Source: Bacillus fungorum
GTDB lineage: Bacteria > Bacillota > Bacilli > Bacillales > Bacillaceae_G
Direction: 5' to 3'
Length of the DNA stretch: 58,332 nt
Assembly (NCBI RefSeq): GCF_002746455.1
Contig: NZ_NWUW01000024.1
Coordinates: forward strand, 1 to 58,332
Under the pieces are notes generated by a model. The model saw only the letters and a program-made list of their open reading frames with translations. It was not told the DNA's origin and searched no databases. Made by a program: the position numbers and the translations under genes. This document shows, piece by piece, positions 22,183 to 31,507 of the stretch (the stretch's first letter is position 1; every line of letters starts with the position of its first letter).

Positions 22183-23631
22183 TCAACTCCAAATTTCATT
22201 TTTTATTGTATCACCAATTATTTTAATTCCACGAACTATTTCTTCTTCTTTTAGACGTGAAAATCCTAATCGAAACGTGTTCGATCCTCCTCCATCAGAA
22301 TAAAACACATCTCCAGGAGAAAATGTAACCCCTTGCTCATAACATTTTTGTAAAAGTTTGCGGGCATGAATTTTTTCTTCTAACTCTATAAATAAATGAA
22401 GTCCACCATCACCGGTCATTCTTTGAAACGGAATGTACTCGTTACACGCCCCAACAGCTAACTCATATTTTTTCTTATAAACAGACCTTGCCTTTTTTAA
22501 ATATTTTTCAAAATATCCTTCATGTAAATATTGAAAAAGAACAGCTTGATTTAAAGTAGATGTGTGAATTGTTCTTGCTCTTTTTACACTTTCTAAATAA
22601 TGAATCAGTTCTTTATCTGCGATAATCCAACCTACACGTAAACCAGGGAAAAGTACCTTTGAAAAGCTACTAATATAAATCACATTATTACCAGCGCCAG
22701 CAAAAGTTAATAATGGCGCTAAATGTGACCCTGAATAACGTAGCTCTTCATTAAATCCATCTTCTATAATAGGAATCTTATATTTTGAAAATAATCTCAT
22801 CAGTTCCGTTCTTTTCTCCGAACTCGTAACAATACCGGTTGGATTATGATAGGAAGGAATTAAATACGCAAAATCAAACTCTTTTTCACGCAAGCTTTTT
22901 TCAGCTTGATTCGTATCAATGCCATCCTCATTCATATCAATACCATGAACTTCAAGACCATGTAAGCGGAAAAGCTTCAACGCAGCATGATGAGTCGGAT
23001 TCTCACAAATAACACGCCCTGATTTCTTTGATAACGAGGATAGAACAATGTCTAACCCTTCAGTAAATCCATTTGTAATTAAAATATCTTTGTTTGAAAT
23101 ATCTACACCTTTCATTTCCATATAATGAAGTAGATAATTCATTAACGGTCTATAACCTTTTGCATATCCGTAGTTTAATACGATATCCCCTTCAATGGAC
23201 ATACGAGTAAGAAAAGCTCTTTTGAAATTTTCCACATCAAATAGCTTTTCGTCCGGTGCAATGCTGTTAAAAACAATCATTCCTTTTTCCCAGCGAACAC
23301 CATGTTTCATTAAATCTAATTCATCCGCTAATAAAGTAACTGTATTAAGTTTATTTTTCCAATCTATTTCAACAGACGAAGTGTTTGAAATATCAACCTT
23401 CGTAACAAAATTCCCTTTTCCTTTAACTGCATAAATGAGCCCTTCTTGCTCTAAATCTGCATAGGCAGCGAGTACAGTATTTCTGCTTACACTTAATAGT
23501 TCACTTAGTTCCCTTGTTGAAGGTATTTTTTGGTCCCCGAGCAAATGCCCTTTCATAATCATTTTTTTAAAATAATCTTTCAATTGAATATAAACGGGAC
23601 GATCTTTGACAACTTTAAAATCTTTAAACAA
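22183..23631 (-). CDS. MocR/GabR-type PLP-dependent regulator
   Basis: 482 residues. An N-terminal GntR winged helix (PVYIQLKDYFKKMI ... PSTRELSELLSVSRNTVLAAY) is joined to a type I aminotransferase-like domain. The PLP lysine is in ISSFSKVLFPGLRVGWI, and the conserved IPSYHNPTG loop and EDGFNEEL are present. It probably senses an amino acid or D-Ala-D-Ala through PLP. The tight spacing to ddl suggests that ddl is a target or operon partner. Confidence 0.85.
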   Translation of the reverse strand: MFKDFKVVKDRPVYIQLKDYFKKMIMKGHLLGDQKIPSTRELSELLSVSRNTVLAAYADLEQEGLIYAVKGKGNFVTKVDISNTSSVEIDWKNKLNTVTLLADELDLMKHGVRWEKGMIVFNSIAPDEKLFDVENFKRAFLTRMSIEGDIVLNYGYAKGYRPLMNYLLHYMEMKGVDISNKDILITNGFTEGLDIVLSSLSKKSGRVICENPTHHAALKLFRLHGLEVHGIDMNEDGIDTNQAEKSLREKEFDFAYLIPSYHNPTGIVTSSEKRTELMRLFSKYKIPIIEDGFNEELRYSGSHLAPLLTFAGAGNNVIYISSFSKVLFPGLRVGWIIADKELIHYLESVKRARTIHTSTLNQAVLFQYLHEGYFEKYLKKARSVYKKKYELAVGACNEYIPFQRMTGDGGLHLFIELEEKIHARKLLQKCYEQGVTFSPGDVFYSDGGGSNTFRLGFSRLKEEEIVRGIKIIGDTIKNEIWS

Positions 23632-23727
23632 ATCCTTACCCCCTGCAATTATTTTTGCATATTTATTTCATTCTCAAAAGGTCCACTACATATGTATTTT
23701 TTATTAAGGGCGGTACGGTCTTATAAA

Positions 23728-23779
23728 GTGGGCTAATAATCAATGGAGAATTCATCCCGCCCATTGATTATTAGCCCAC
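23728..23779. repeat. Perfect 19-bp inverted repeat between hom and the MocR gene
   Basis: GTGGGCTAATAATCAATGG (23728-23746) and its exact complement (23761-23779) flank a 14-base loop. No T-run follows on either strand. It lies 18 bp past the hom stop. It could be a Rho-independent-like processing hairpin, a regulator site, or a small interspersed repeat of the B. cereus group. Confidence 0.6.
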
Positions 23780-23796
23780 ACCAATCAAGAGTTTTA

Positions 23797-24837
23797 CTAC
23801 CCATTAATACGTGACAAATCTTTACGATATAAGTTAATTATATCTTTTAAAGCAGCAGCTGCGGCTCCACGTGGATTAGAAGCACCACCAATTGTAGTAA
23901 CTTGCCCCATCGTATCTGTAAAAAACGTAATCCCTTTTTCCGTCCCATTTACTTTTGCTAACGGATGATCTTTATCCACTTTGCACGGTTCAACATTTAG
24001 ATTCACATTGCCTTCCTCATCTTTATATGCTGATGCAATTAATTTAATAAATTTATTTTGTTCCTTAGCATTTCGAATTTGTTGTTTTGTAACATGTTCG
24101 ATTCCTTTTATATGTATATCTGTAAGTGTATTCTCTGTTCCCATTAAACTGTTTGTCAAAAGTAACAATTTACACGCACTATCAGAGCCACTTACATCTA
24201 ATATTGGGTTCGTTTCAGCAATTCCTTTACTTTGCGCTTCTTTCAGTGCCTCTTCAAACGTAATATCTTCCTCATTCATTTTCGAAAGAATATAATTTGT
24301 CGTCCCGTTTAATATTCCTTCTATTTTTTCAATATGGCAACCAGCTAAACTAAATTGACCAATATCAAGTGTCGGTAATGCGGCAGCAGTTGCACCACTA
24401 TATCGAATTCGTACATTCGCCTGCTTTACCGCTTCGTTTATTTCTTTCCAGTTTGTAACGAGTGCACCTTTTGAAATTGCTACTATATCCATCCGTTTCT
24501 CAATCGCTTGTTTTATATATTGTTTTCCTGGATTTCCATCTTTAAGGTTTGTAACTGTTGATTCCACCAGTACTGTCCCACTTATGTTATCTGTTGCACG
24601 TTCCTCCGGATAATGTTCTATATACTGTTCAATTGCGGCACTACTGCTACCATACATTAATAAGTTATGAATAGATAATCCATCCACATTATGTATTGCA
24701 ATATTTCTACCTAATACGCCACTTACAACTAACTCTATACCATATGTTTCATATATATATGAACATTTTTCATTTAGTAATTTTATAAACTCTCTTCCTA
24801 CTGTTCCATATCCTGATAATACAACTTGAATTTTCAT
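23797..24837 (-). CDS. hom: Homoserine dehydrogenase
   Basis: 346 residues from ATG 24837 (MKIQVVLSGYGTVGREF). Rossmann motif SGYGTVGREF, then KGALVTNW, ATAAALPTLDIGQFS and EGILNGTTNYILSKM, then FEEALKEAQSKGIAETNP: all signatures of NAD(P)-dependent homoserine dehydrogenase. It lacks the C-terminal ACT domain of the longer form, so feedback inhibition by threonine is less likely. It makes homoserine for threonine and methionine synthesis. No thr genes adjoin. Confidence 0.88.
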   Translation of the reverse strand: MKIQVVLSGYGTVGREFIKLLNEKCSYIYETYGIELVVSGVLGRNIAIHNVDGLSIHNLLMYGSSSAAIEQYIEHYPEERATDNISGTVLVESTVTNLKDGNPGKQYIKQAIEKRMDIVAISKGALVTNWKEINEAVKQANVRIRYSGATAAALPTLDIGQFSLAGCHIEKIEGILNGTTNYILSKMNEEDITFEEALKEAQSKGIAETNPILDVSGSDSACKLLLLTNSLMGTENTLTDIHIKGIEHVTKQQIRNAKEQNKFIKLIASAYKDEEGNVNLNVEPCKVDKDHPLAKVNGTEKGITFFTDTMGQVTTIGGASNPRGAAAAALKDIINLYRKDLSRING

Positions 24838-24885
24838 AATATCCCCCCCATATTTTCCTACCAAATCCCTCTTTCAATATAATAT

Positions 24886-24918
24886 AAAGCGCCCTCGAAT
24901 TCCATCGAGAGCGCTTTA
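24886..24918. terminator. Terminator after the lipase gene
   Basis: AAAGCGCCCTCGA and TCGAGAGCGCTTT form a 13-bp stem with one mismatch and a short loop, with A/T tracts on both sides. It lies just past the lipase stop on the minus strand. Confidence 0.65.
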
Positions 24919-24925
24919 ATATTAC

Positions 24926-26167
24926 CTATTTTGGTAAACGTGATAACTTTTCAGCAATTGTTCTATAAAACTCTTGAATGTTAGAAAAACCTAACGTGCC
25001 TGAAACACTTAATCCTATCATGTCGAGATGGTCCCAATTTGCTTTCGTTTCGATATGATTCCATTTCCCAATCTGTAACGACTCATTATTATTTACAGTA
25101 GCATTAGATGATGGTGCAATCATAGAATTTGTATTTACTACACCATCATTTTGCCACCAAGAAGTATTAATTAATGGACGTTTTTCTTCATATCTCGCAT
25201 AAGAGCCTAAGAAAAACGCATTCCCCATTAGTACTTTATTCATCGTTATATGAGGTAAATGTAAACCGGTTATAGGTGCTGCTTGTGATGCATGTCCACT
25301 ATAGGATAAGTAATACACATTCGGTTGCGTCTTTACCCAATCATTTAACTCCTTTGCACCATCTGTACTTAAATCCCATTGACTTATATCTTTTGTATTT
25401 TTCCAAATTGAACTATTTAAAATACGATCAGTATATTGGAAAGAGGACTCTCCAGCATTCTTTTTTAACCCCCATTGATCCAATTTGAAATCATATAATG
25501 ATAAATTACTGTTTCCTCCTAAACTTGCAGCTGTAATGAGTAAATCTTTAACGAACGGTAGTAGAAGACTACCATCCGCAAGTGTTGTACCGTTGTGTGG
25601 AGTTGCTAATGTTGTAACACTATGAACATATGATTTCTTGCCCTCAAATAGTGGTGATATTTTGGTGTTTGGGTGATTTTTTACATAATTTTTTTCTTCA
25701 AAACTACCTTCTTTTAATAGCTGTACTAATGTTCTAGTCGTTTGTCCACCCATGCTATGCCCAATTAAATGAACTTTATTTGTTTCACTCCAATTCGGCG
25801 CAAAACCACTATAAGTTCTACCAAAACGATTATGTCCATGTTTCTCAGCATGTGCGGCACCGTAGTCTACTGTTCCACCGTTAATTTGGGCATATAATTC
25901 ACATGCACGGTCCCAGTTACTAGAAACTGGCCCAACAGCTGCGGTATGAACTGTATAACCATTGCGTTTCAAATCTTCCTGTATATCATGAACACCACCC
26001 CAATATTTAACCCCTAGCATTTCCTCTCTACCCCATCCAGCAAATCCATTCACTAATATGATAGGATAATTATTTTGTTGACTCTCTTCAGCGTATATTA
26101 CTTTGGTTGCGAATGAACATACAGTCATCAATGCAAAAAAACATATTTTTAAAAATAACTTCCACAT
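24926..26167 (-). CDS. Secreted lipase, Geobacillus thermostable-lipase type (family I.5)
   Basis: 413 residues with a signal peptide (MWKLFLKICFFALMTVCSFA, cleavage near YAEES). The mature part begins NNYPIILVNGFAGWGREEM, typical of the family. The nucleophile Ser is in LIGHSMGGQTT. Zinc-site residues around DYGAAHAEKHGHNRFGR are conserved in layout, and the catalytic His is in KWNHIETKANWDHLDMIG. It hydrolyses triacylglycerols outside the cell. Single gene with its own terminator. Confidence 0.9.
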   Translation of the reverse strand: MWKLFLKICFFALMTVCSFATKVIYAEESQQNNYPIILVNGFAGWGREEMLGVKYWGGVHDIQEDLKRNGYTVHTAAVGPVSSNWDRACELYAQINGGTVDYGAAHAEKHGHNRFGRTYSGFAPNWSETNKVHLIGHSMGGQTTRTLVQLLKEGSFEEKNYVKNHPNTKISPLFEGKKSYVHSVTTLATPHNGTTLADGSLLLPFVKDLLITAASLGGNSNLSLYDFKLDQWGLKKNAGESSFQYTDRILNSSIWKNTKDISQWDLSTDGAKELNDWVKTQPNVYYLSYSGHASQAAPITGLHLPHITMNKVLMGNAFFLGSYARYEEKRPLINTSWWQNDGVVNTNSMIAPSSNATVNNNESLQIGKWNHIETKANWDHLDMIGLSVSGTLGFSNIQEFYRTIAEKLSRLPK

Positions 26168-26437
26168 ACTTTCTCCCCCCTAATAAAACGTTTACATTTT
26201 TAATTCACAACATGCTTTAATAACTTAAACATAATGTAAAGTATTTTATATACATTGTATATATAGAAAACATACACAAATGTTGATAAATATAAATTCA
26301 ACTAAGCATTTACTTTTTTACAATAAAACTTTTAAATCTGATTATTCGAATTTATAATTAAATTTAGTTTCCTCATGTTAAATGGTTTTAAAAATCATAA
26401 GAAAACTAAATTCATTACTTAAAGAGGAGGAAAAAGC

Positions 26438-26779
26438 ATGCAAATCGGATCAAACATTCATACATTATCTCAACCTACTAAAATAACTCCATCTACTCTT
26501 GAGCATAATACTATCTCTTCTACTAAACTTGAAGGTAAGAAAGTAAATGATCCTATCAAGTTCGACATTCGTTCATCTAAAAAAGAAATGAAACAGCCTG
26601 AGCATAAATTTAATGAATTAGATTTATGGAAGATGTTAAAGGATAAAGGTGTTCCTTTATGGATCATCCTTGAAATGCTACAAAAGGCTCGTAAAGAAAA
26701 AGAAGCCCAAAATAATTCAGTTCAAAATTCAAATGCGATTGAGGAAACGAGTGAGACTCGATTAAATGAAGTTATGTAA
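26438..26779 (+). CDS. Unknown hydrophilic protein, 113 aa
   Basis: An AGAGGAGG site precedes the ATG. The N-terminal half is polar and probably disordered (MQIGSNIHTLSQPTKITPST). A short helical core (FNELDLWKMLKDKGVPLWI, then LEMLQKARKEKE) follows, then an Asn/Glu tail. No signal peptide or domain recognised. It converges on the lipoprotein gene across a shared terminator. Confidence 0.6.
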   Translation: MQIGSNIHTLSQPTKITPSTLEHNTISSTKLEGKKVNDPIKFDIRSSKKEMKQPEHKFNELDLWKMLKDKGVPLWIILEMLQKARKEKEAQNNSVQNSNAIEETSETRLNEVM

Positions 26780-26807
26780 AGCATAATATTTGATTGATCT
26801 ATAAACT

Positions 26808-26857
26808 AAAAAGAGTTCGAAGTTGATAAAATTCCCATCAGCTTCGAACTCTTTTTT
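26808..26857. terminator. Shared terminator between the unknown + gene and the lipoprotein gene
   Basis: AAAAAGAGTTCGAAG and CTTCGAACTCTTTTTT form a 15-bp stem with an 18-base loop, and T-runs follow on both strands. The lipoprotein stop codon lies in the T-run. Confidence 0.8.
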
Positions 26858-27527
26858 AAGATGTTTCTCCAATCGTTACAAACTGAAAAGATACTTCTTC
26901 TTCCAAACCTTTAATTAGCTTTTTTGCTTTAACATTTTCATTAACCAATATATTATCTGTCGACATTTTAGGCTTTTCGTCACCTAGAGATTTTTTCAAA
27001 TGAAGAAGGTGCATTTTCGTTTCATTTGCCTTTATTTCTTTATACACACTATTTTTTGATACTATTACATGCCATTGCGTTGGATATGCACGAGTATTAC
27101 CTATCCAAGCATCACTATCATATTTAACAGAAATCTCTTTTCCTTCTAATTCAATACTTTTCAAATTCTTTTCGTCTTCTTGTGCAAACAGTAACGAACC
27201 CTCTTTTGGGAGCTGCGGTAACGTATTTATAGGTATAAAATTGGAGCCATTATCTCGTTTACGAAAAACTTTTGCTTTAATTAATGCTTGTGCAGTAGAT
27301 TCATTTAAAATTAATACTTGTCCATTTCCAACTTTACCTTTTTTCACAGAAAACACTTCATTTTTTTTCGTAATTTCCTGATAACGATTAATAATTGGTG
27401 AAATTTTATTTTCATCTCCAATGATTAATAAACCGTTTGCAGGAAATGGATTTTCCTTTTTAGTGCATGCACTAAAACTTATTAAAAATACTATCGTTAA
27501 AATAAAAATAGTTAAAGTTCTTTTCAT
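26856..27527 (-). CDS. Lipoprotein associated with the Bce-like transporter
   Basis: 223 residues from ATG 27527 (MKRTLTIFILTIVFLISF). The lipobox SFSAC gives a lipid-anchored Cys at residue ~21. The mature part has no recognised domain (GLLIIGDENKISPIINRYQ onward). It lies 69 bp downstream of the BceB-like permease on the same strand, so it probably belongs to the same operon and may help sense or bind the peptide substrate. Confidence 0.65.
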   Translation of the reverse strand: MKRTLTIFILTIVFLISFSACTKKENPFPANGLLIIGDENKISPIINRYQEITKKNEVFSVKKGKVGNGQVLILNESTAQALIKAKVFRKRDNGSNFIPINTLPQLPKEGSLLFAQEDEKNLKSIELEGKEISVKYDSDAWIGNTRAYPTQWHVIVSKNSVYKEIKANETKMHLLHLKKSLGDEKPKMSTDNILVNENVKAKKLIKGLEEEVSFQFVTIGETS

Positions 27528-27595
27528 CTCGTTTCCTTTCATCATACAGTTCATTTTTTCACGTACTTTTGTATAGTCTTACAAGCGACTATACT

Positions 27596-29527
27596 TTATT
27601 GCTCCATAACCTTATAAAGCTTTTGCAGGTAACGCCAACGGGTTATATAGAAATATAAAACTTGTATACATATAAATGAAATTAAAATAACGATAGAACT
27701 ATTTAAAATAGAAAAGTCTACTAATTGTTGTAATGCCATATAAGCAACTACAGTATGAATTACTGCAACAATAATTGGTAAGAAGAACATTAATACTAAC
27801 TGTCTCGTTACAACTTTTTTTAATTCTCGTTTACTTAACCCCATTTTTGAAATCATTTTATATTGCTGTTGATCGCGATCCAAATCTGTATATAATCTAA
27901 AATAAATAAAACTAGCGGCGAATGTAAAAAAGACGATTCCTACTAAAACACTTGCCATAAGTAATAATCCATTTGTTTGCTTTGCTTCTAACAAATTTAA
28001 TGTTAAAGCTTGAAAATAGAAATTACCTTCTCTAGCATCTTCAGCGAATATATCATTTAATTGATTTGAAATTTCTTTCGTCTTTATCCAGTCATCAACA
28101 ACAAATCCGTACGTACGATGTTGAACAACTATATCATCTTGATTACTATTAAAAGGAATACCATCATACACATGATCTTGAACTGCAATAAAAATACCTA
28201 TAGTATCATGTGGTAAAACTAAATTTTCTACAGATTTTTTCACATGAAATGTCTTTTTCCATTCGCCCTGAATAACTTCAATTTTCTTTTTATAATCCCC
28301 ATTTTTAAATTCTTGTTTTTGTGATACCATGCCAGGTATTAATAAAATTTCATCCTCTTTTTCAATTGTTTCTTGTTGATATCCGAGCGCTCTCGCTAGC
28401 TCATTATATTCACTTAACTTAATTATATATACATTACTTTCTGTATATATAATTGAAGATGAAGCCATCTGATATGGAATATTCGCATCAGAAAGGTGTT
28501 TTTTTATAATAGAGAGATGTTTATCCACCGTTTGATCTTTTTCAGAACCTGTATACAGAAATGTATACGGATTCGTCATCCTTACCAATTCTTTATTTCC
28601 AAGAGCGGCTGTTGTACCAATTGCTGTAAAAGCAACTGCTGTAATAATAGATACAACGAAAAACATCGTTGCATTATCCTTCATACGATAAATTAATTCT
28701 GAAAATGTTAATATATTTGTTCTCTTTAAAAAGAAAGTTTCTCTCCTTTTAGCAAGGTACAATATATAAACGCTACACTGTGTATATAAAAAGTACGTTC
28801 CTATAATTACTAGTAGTACACCCATTCCAAGTGTAAAAAAACTATGACTTGAAATAAAATGAAATACTGAAAAATACCCACTTCCTATAAAAATTAAAGA
28901 AAGTAGTGATAATAAAATTGAAGATTTCGGTTCAGGTTTTGGCTTTTCCTCTGCTTGAATAAGTTCCACAAGTTCTGTTACTTTCACCATTTTAAATGTA
29001 AAAAGTGAAACGATTAAAAACAAGAAAAGAAATGTGATAACTGTTAATATTATAGCCTGCACTGGTATATAAAAAGGTAAACCATTATTAATCATTAATA
29101 CACTTGCGCTTATTAATAAGACTAGTTTAGAAAATATCAGTCCAATGAAAATCCCTATACAAATTGAACCAAGTCCAATTAACATATTTTCAATTAACAA
29201 TAACTTCTTAAGTTGTCTCATTGACATACCTTGCATCATTAATATGCCAAATTCTTTCTTACGCGTCTTTAAAAATGAACTGACTGAATATAGAATGAAG
29301 AAAAATGAAAATATAAAAATCAAACCTTGCGAAATTGTAAATCCCATTGTACTCAATGCACTTATTGTTGCACTTGTCGATTTTAATTCCCCTTGTAAAT
29401 CAGGGTGAAATAATAAAAGAGCATACGTAAAGAAAATCATAATAGAAAATGCACTACTCAAAAAATGAGCTGCATATGTACGCTTATTGCGAAAAATATT
29501 ATTAAATGCGAACTGACGAAAAGTCAT
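27596..29527 (-). CDS. BceB-like ABC transporter permease (FtsX family)
   Basis: 643 residues with ten predicted membrane helices. A large extracellular domain lies between helices 7 and 8 (residues ~320-520, LVRMTNPYTFLYTGSEKD onward). N-terminal MTFRQFAFNNIFRNKRTYAAH and the FtsX core (YSVSSFLKTRKKEFGILMMQ) are typical. BceAB-type transporters detoxify cell-wall-active peptides such as bacitracin and also act as the sensor for a partner kinase. It overlaps the ATPase gene by 26 bp. A BceRS-like pair lies 4.6 kb away. Confidence 0.85.
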   Translation of the reverse strand: MTFRQFAFNNIFRNKRTYAAHFLSSAFSIMIFFTYALLLFHPDLQGELKSTSATISALSTMGFTISQGLIFIFSFFFILYSVSSFLKTRKKEFGILMMQGMSMRQLKKLLLIENMLIGLGSICIGIFIGLIFSKLVLLISASVLMINNGLPFYIPVQAIILTVITFLFLFLIVSLFTFKMVKVTELVELIQAEEKPKPEPKSSILLSLLSLIFIGSGYFSVFHFISSHSFFTLGMGVLLVIIGTYFLYTQCSVYILYLAKRRETFFLKRTNILTFSELIYRMKDNATMFFVVSIITAVAFTAIGTTAALGNKELVRMTNPYTFLYTGSEKDQTVDKHLSIIKKHLSDANIPYQMASSSIIYTESNVYIIKLSEYNELARALGYQQETIEKEDEILLIPGMVSQKQEFKNGDYKKKIEVIQGEWKKTFHVKKSVENLVLPHDTIGIFIAVQDHVYDGIPFNSNQDDIVVQHRTYGFVVDDWIKTKEISNQLNDIFAEDAREGNFYFQALTLNLLEAKQTNGLLLMASVLVGIVFFTFAASFIYFRLYTDLDRDQQQYKMISKMGLSKRELKKVVTRQLVLMFFLPIIVAVIHTVVAYMALQQLVDFSILNSSIVILISFICIQVLYFYITRWRYLQKLYKVMEQ

Positions 29528-30272
29528 ACCTTTTCCCTCCTAACAAAGAAAGGACATCTATAATCTTTTGATAAAAAGCTTGCCTACTTTCACCACAATA
29601 AATTTCATTATATAGTTGACCATCTTTAATAAATATTACTCGGCTGCAAAAACTCGCGGCATACGGATCATGAGTAACTAACATCATCGTTGCTTTTTCT
29701 TCTTTATTAAGCGTATCTAGCATCTCCATTACATCATTTGAAGATTTAGAATCTAAGTTTCCTGTAGGCTCATCTGCAAGTAATAATTGCGGCTTATGAA
29801 CTATCGCACGAGCGATTGCTGTTCTTTGAGCTTGTCCCCCTGATATTTCAAACGTTCTTTTACTTAGTATATCTGTAATATTTAATTTCTCAGTAATCTC
29901 TTCCACTCGTTTGTTCATTTCTTGCACAGAAACACCATCTAAAGTCATCGGTAATACGATGTTTTCTTTTACAGTAAGTGTACTAAGAAGATTAAAGGAT
30001 TGAAAAACAAATCCTAATTGTTTTCTGCGGAATAACGCTAAATCTTCTGATGATAATTGGAAAGGATTTGTGCCATTTATTAAAATTTCTCCCGATGACG
30101 GGGAATCAATAGTAGATACCATATTTAATAACGTTGTTTTCCCACTACCAGATGGCCCCATAATCCCTACAAATTCACCTTCTTGAATTGATAAATCAAT
30201 ATCAACTAATGCTTTATAAGGTACTTTTCCTTTATATACTTTACTAATACTTTTTGCATGTAAAATTTCCAT
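29502..30272 (-). CDS. BceA-like ABC transporter ATP-binding protein
   Basis: 256 residues from ATG 30272 (MEILHAKSISKVYKG), with AGGGAGAA upstream; the frame to 30335 is an overrun. Walker A GPSGSGKTT, Q-loop FQSFNLL, signature ISGGQAQR, Walker B LLLADEPTGNLDS and H-loop VTHDP are all intact. It powers the adjacent permease. A promoter (TTGACA, 30321-30326) and a BceR-like palindrome (30356-30373) lie upstream. Confidence 0.9.
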   Translation of the reverse strand: MEILHAKSISKVYKGKVPYKALVDIDLSIQEGEFVGIMGPSGSGKTTLLNMVSTIDSPSSGEILINGTNPFQLSSEDLALFRRKQLGFVFQSFNLLSTLTVKENIVLPMTLDGVSVQEMNKRVEEITEKLNITDILSKRTFEISGGQAQRTAIARAIVHKPQLLLADEPTGNLDSKSSNDVMEMLDTLNKEEKATMMLVTHDPYAASFCSRVIFIKDGQLYNEIYCGESRQAFYQKIIDVLSLLGGKRYDFSSVRI

Positions 30273-30320
30273 GTATATTCTCCCTTCATTTGCACTGCTC
30301 ACTATAAAGTGTAAATGAAT

Positions 30321-30373
30321 TGTCAAACAGCTCATATTGATTCATCTTTCATTTATCTTACACGCTTGTAAGA
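30321..30373 (-). promoter_or_regulatory. BceR-type operator and promoter of the transporter operon
   Basis: TCTTACACGCTTGTAAGA (30356-30373) is an inverted repeat matching the BceR-like pattern TnACA-N4-TGTAA. A -35 TTGACA follows at 30321-30326 on the minus strand. The placement suits activation of the transporter by a BceR-type response regulator, probably the one at 35164-35871. Confidence 0.62.
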
Positions 30374-30489
30374 TTTCTAAAAAAACTGACAATATAACTA
30401 TTTTCAAACTAAAATTAACGCATAACTATCTTATAATAATTGTATAGTGGTAGAAAATACAATGTATATCAATACTTTATTATATAAAT

Positions 30490-30520
30490 GAAAAAAGACC
30501 GATTACTTTATCGATCTTTT
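30490..30520. terminator. Hairpin after the DUF3267 gene
   Basis: AAAAGA-CCGAT and ATCG-ATCTTTT form an imperfect stem with T/A tails on both strands. It lies about 70 bp past the DUF3267 stop. Confidence 0.45.
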
Positions 30521-30586
30521 ACTTCCCAAAGTTATATTTATAACTATTGCCTTTAGCTGATATGTTTTTGAGTTACTCTTTTAATA

Positions 30587-31135
30587 CTATTTCACTTTAT
30601 AATAACCTCTACAAAAAATTGAGTTCTTCGGTTTAATCGCAATTAAAAATGAATTGTAGATATCTGAAGCGGAAATTATTGCGTTTATCCAACATACAAA
30701 TAAAATGATTGACTTAATATTTCCTGATATATAGAACGATATAATGGCAGGGACGATCGATAATACAATAATAGGCAAACTCATAAAGACCCAAAATCTC
30801 GTTTTGGATAGGATTGCATTTGTATTTAACCAAAAAAATATTCCACTACACGTTAAGCTAATATCACCTTTTTTGTTTATAACAATAACGTGTAGAAATT
30901 CATGAATAATAAAGGCCCAAATGCCTATGATGATGAGATAAAATATATTAATGTGGGTGAAATCTGCTCCAAAGTAATACGGTATTAGAAAAATGATGAT
31001 TTGAAGTACATATACGAGCTTCATATAATGGTTGCGGTGCCAATTATTCTGTATAAAAGGAGTCCATTCTGACAAATCCATACTTATCTGTGGTAAGTGA
31101 CGAAACCAAATAATAATACGCCTTTCCTCCCTCAT
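30587..31135 (-). CDS. DUF3267 putative zinc metalloprotease, membrane protein
   Basis: 182 residues, four membrane helices. The HExxH motif HEFLHV lies at the end of helix 2, as in DUF3267 proteins, which are predicted membrane zinc peptidases. A third ligand may be the Asn/Asp in CWINAIISASDIYNS. No substrate known. Stand-alone on the minus strand. Confidence 0.72.
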   Translation of the reverse strand: MREERRIIIWFRHLPQISMDLSEWTPFIQNNWHRNHYMKLVYVLQIIIFLIPYYFGADFTHINIFYLIIIGIWAFIIHEFLHVIVINKKGDISLTCSGIFFWLNTNAILSKTRFWVFMSLPIIVLSIVPAIISFYISGNIKSIILFVCWINAIISASDIYNSFLIAIKPKNSIFCRGYYKVK

Positions 31136-31447
31136 TTAAACTATTTCATATTTTAAAACATTTAATCCACTAACATTCAACCGTTAATTTTAAATGCAAA
31201 TCTTCACTCACCTTCACTTTTGCCGTGCATTCTTCTACTAAAACTTAAAATGATTCATTTGTAAGATGATTTGAGTAAGAAATTAGTGTTTTCATAGATA
31301 CATACATTCTACAAAAATTTCCAATCACCTTTTCAGATATAATATTTATAACATGCTTCATGTACAACTTGATGCATCTGTTTTTGGTGAAAAGCAACTT
31401 CATCATGAAGTTACTCTTCAATATGGTTAACTGGTACATTTGATTGT
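31136..31447. other. Intergenic with possible gene remnant
   Basis: No intact gene. Plus strand 31352-31432 encodes a protein-like 25-residue piece (MLHVQLDASVFGEKQLHHEV) without a ribosome binding site. This may be the scar of a lost gene. Confidence 0.25.
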
Positions 31448-31481
31448 AAAAAAGCTTAGAATTTTCACTCTAAGCTTTTTA
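31448..31481. terminator. Terminator after the GNAT gene
   Basis: AAAAAGCTTAGA and TCTAAGCTTTTT form a 12-bp perfect stem with an 8-base loop, 27 bp past the acetyltransferase stop, with T-runs on both strands. Confidence 0.75.
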
Positions 31482-31507
31482 ATAATTTCATTACATTTTA
31501 GCACTTG

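Noticed and set aside
31245..31439. Minus-strand 64-codon frame
   Set aside because: No ribosome binding site, no family resemblance, and it lies in a stretch that looks like gene debris.
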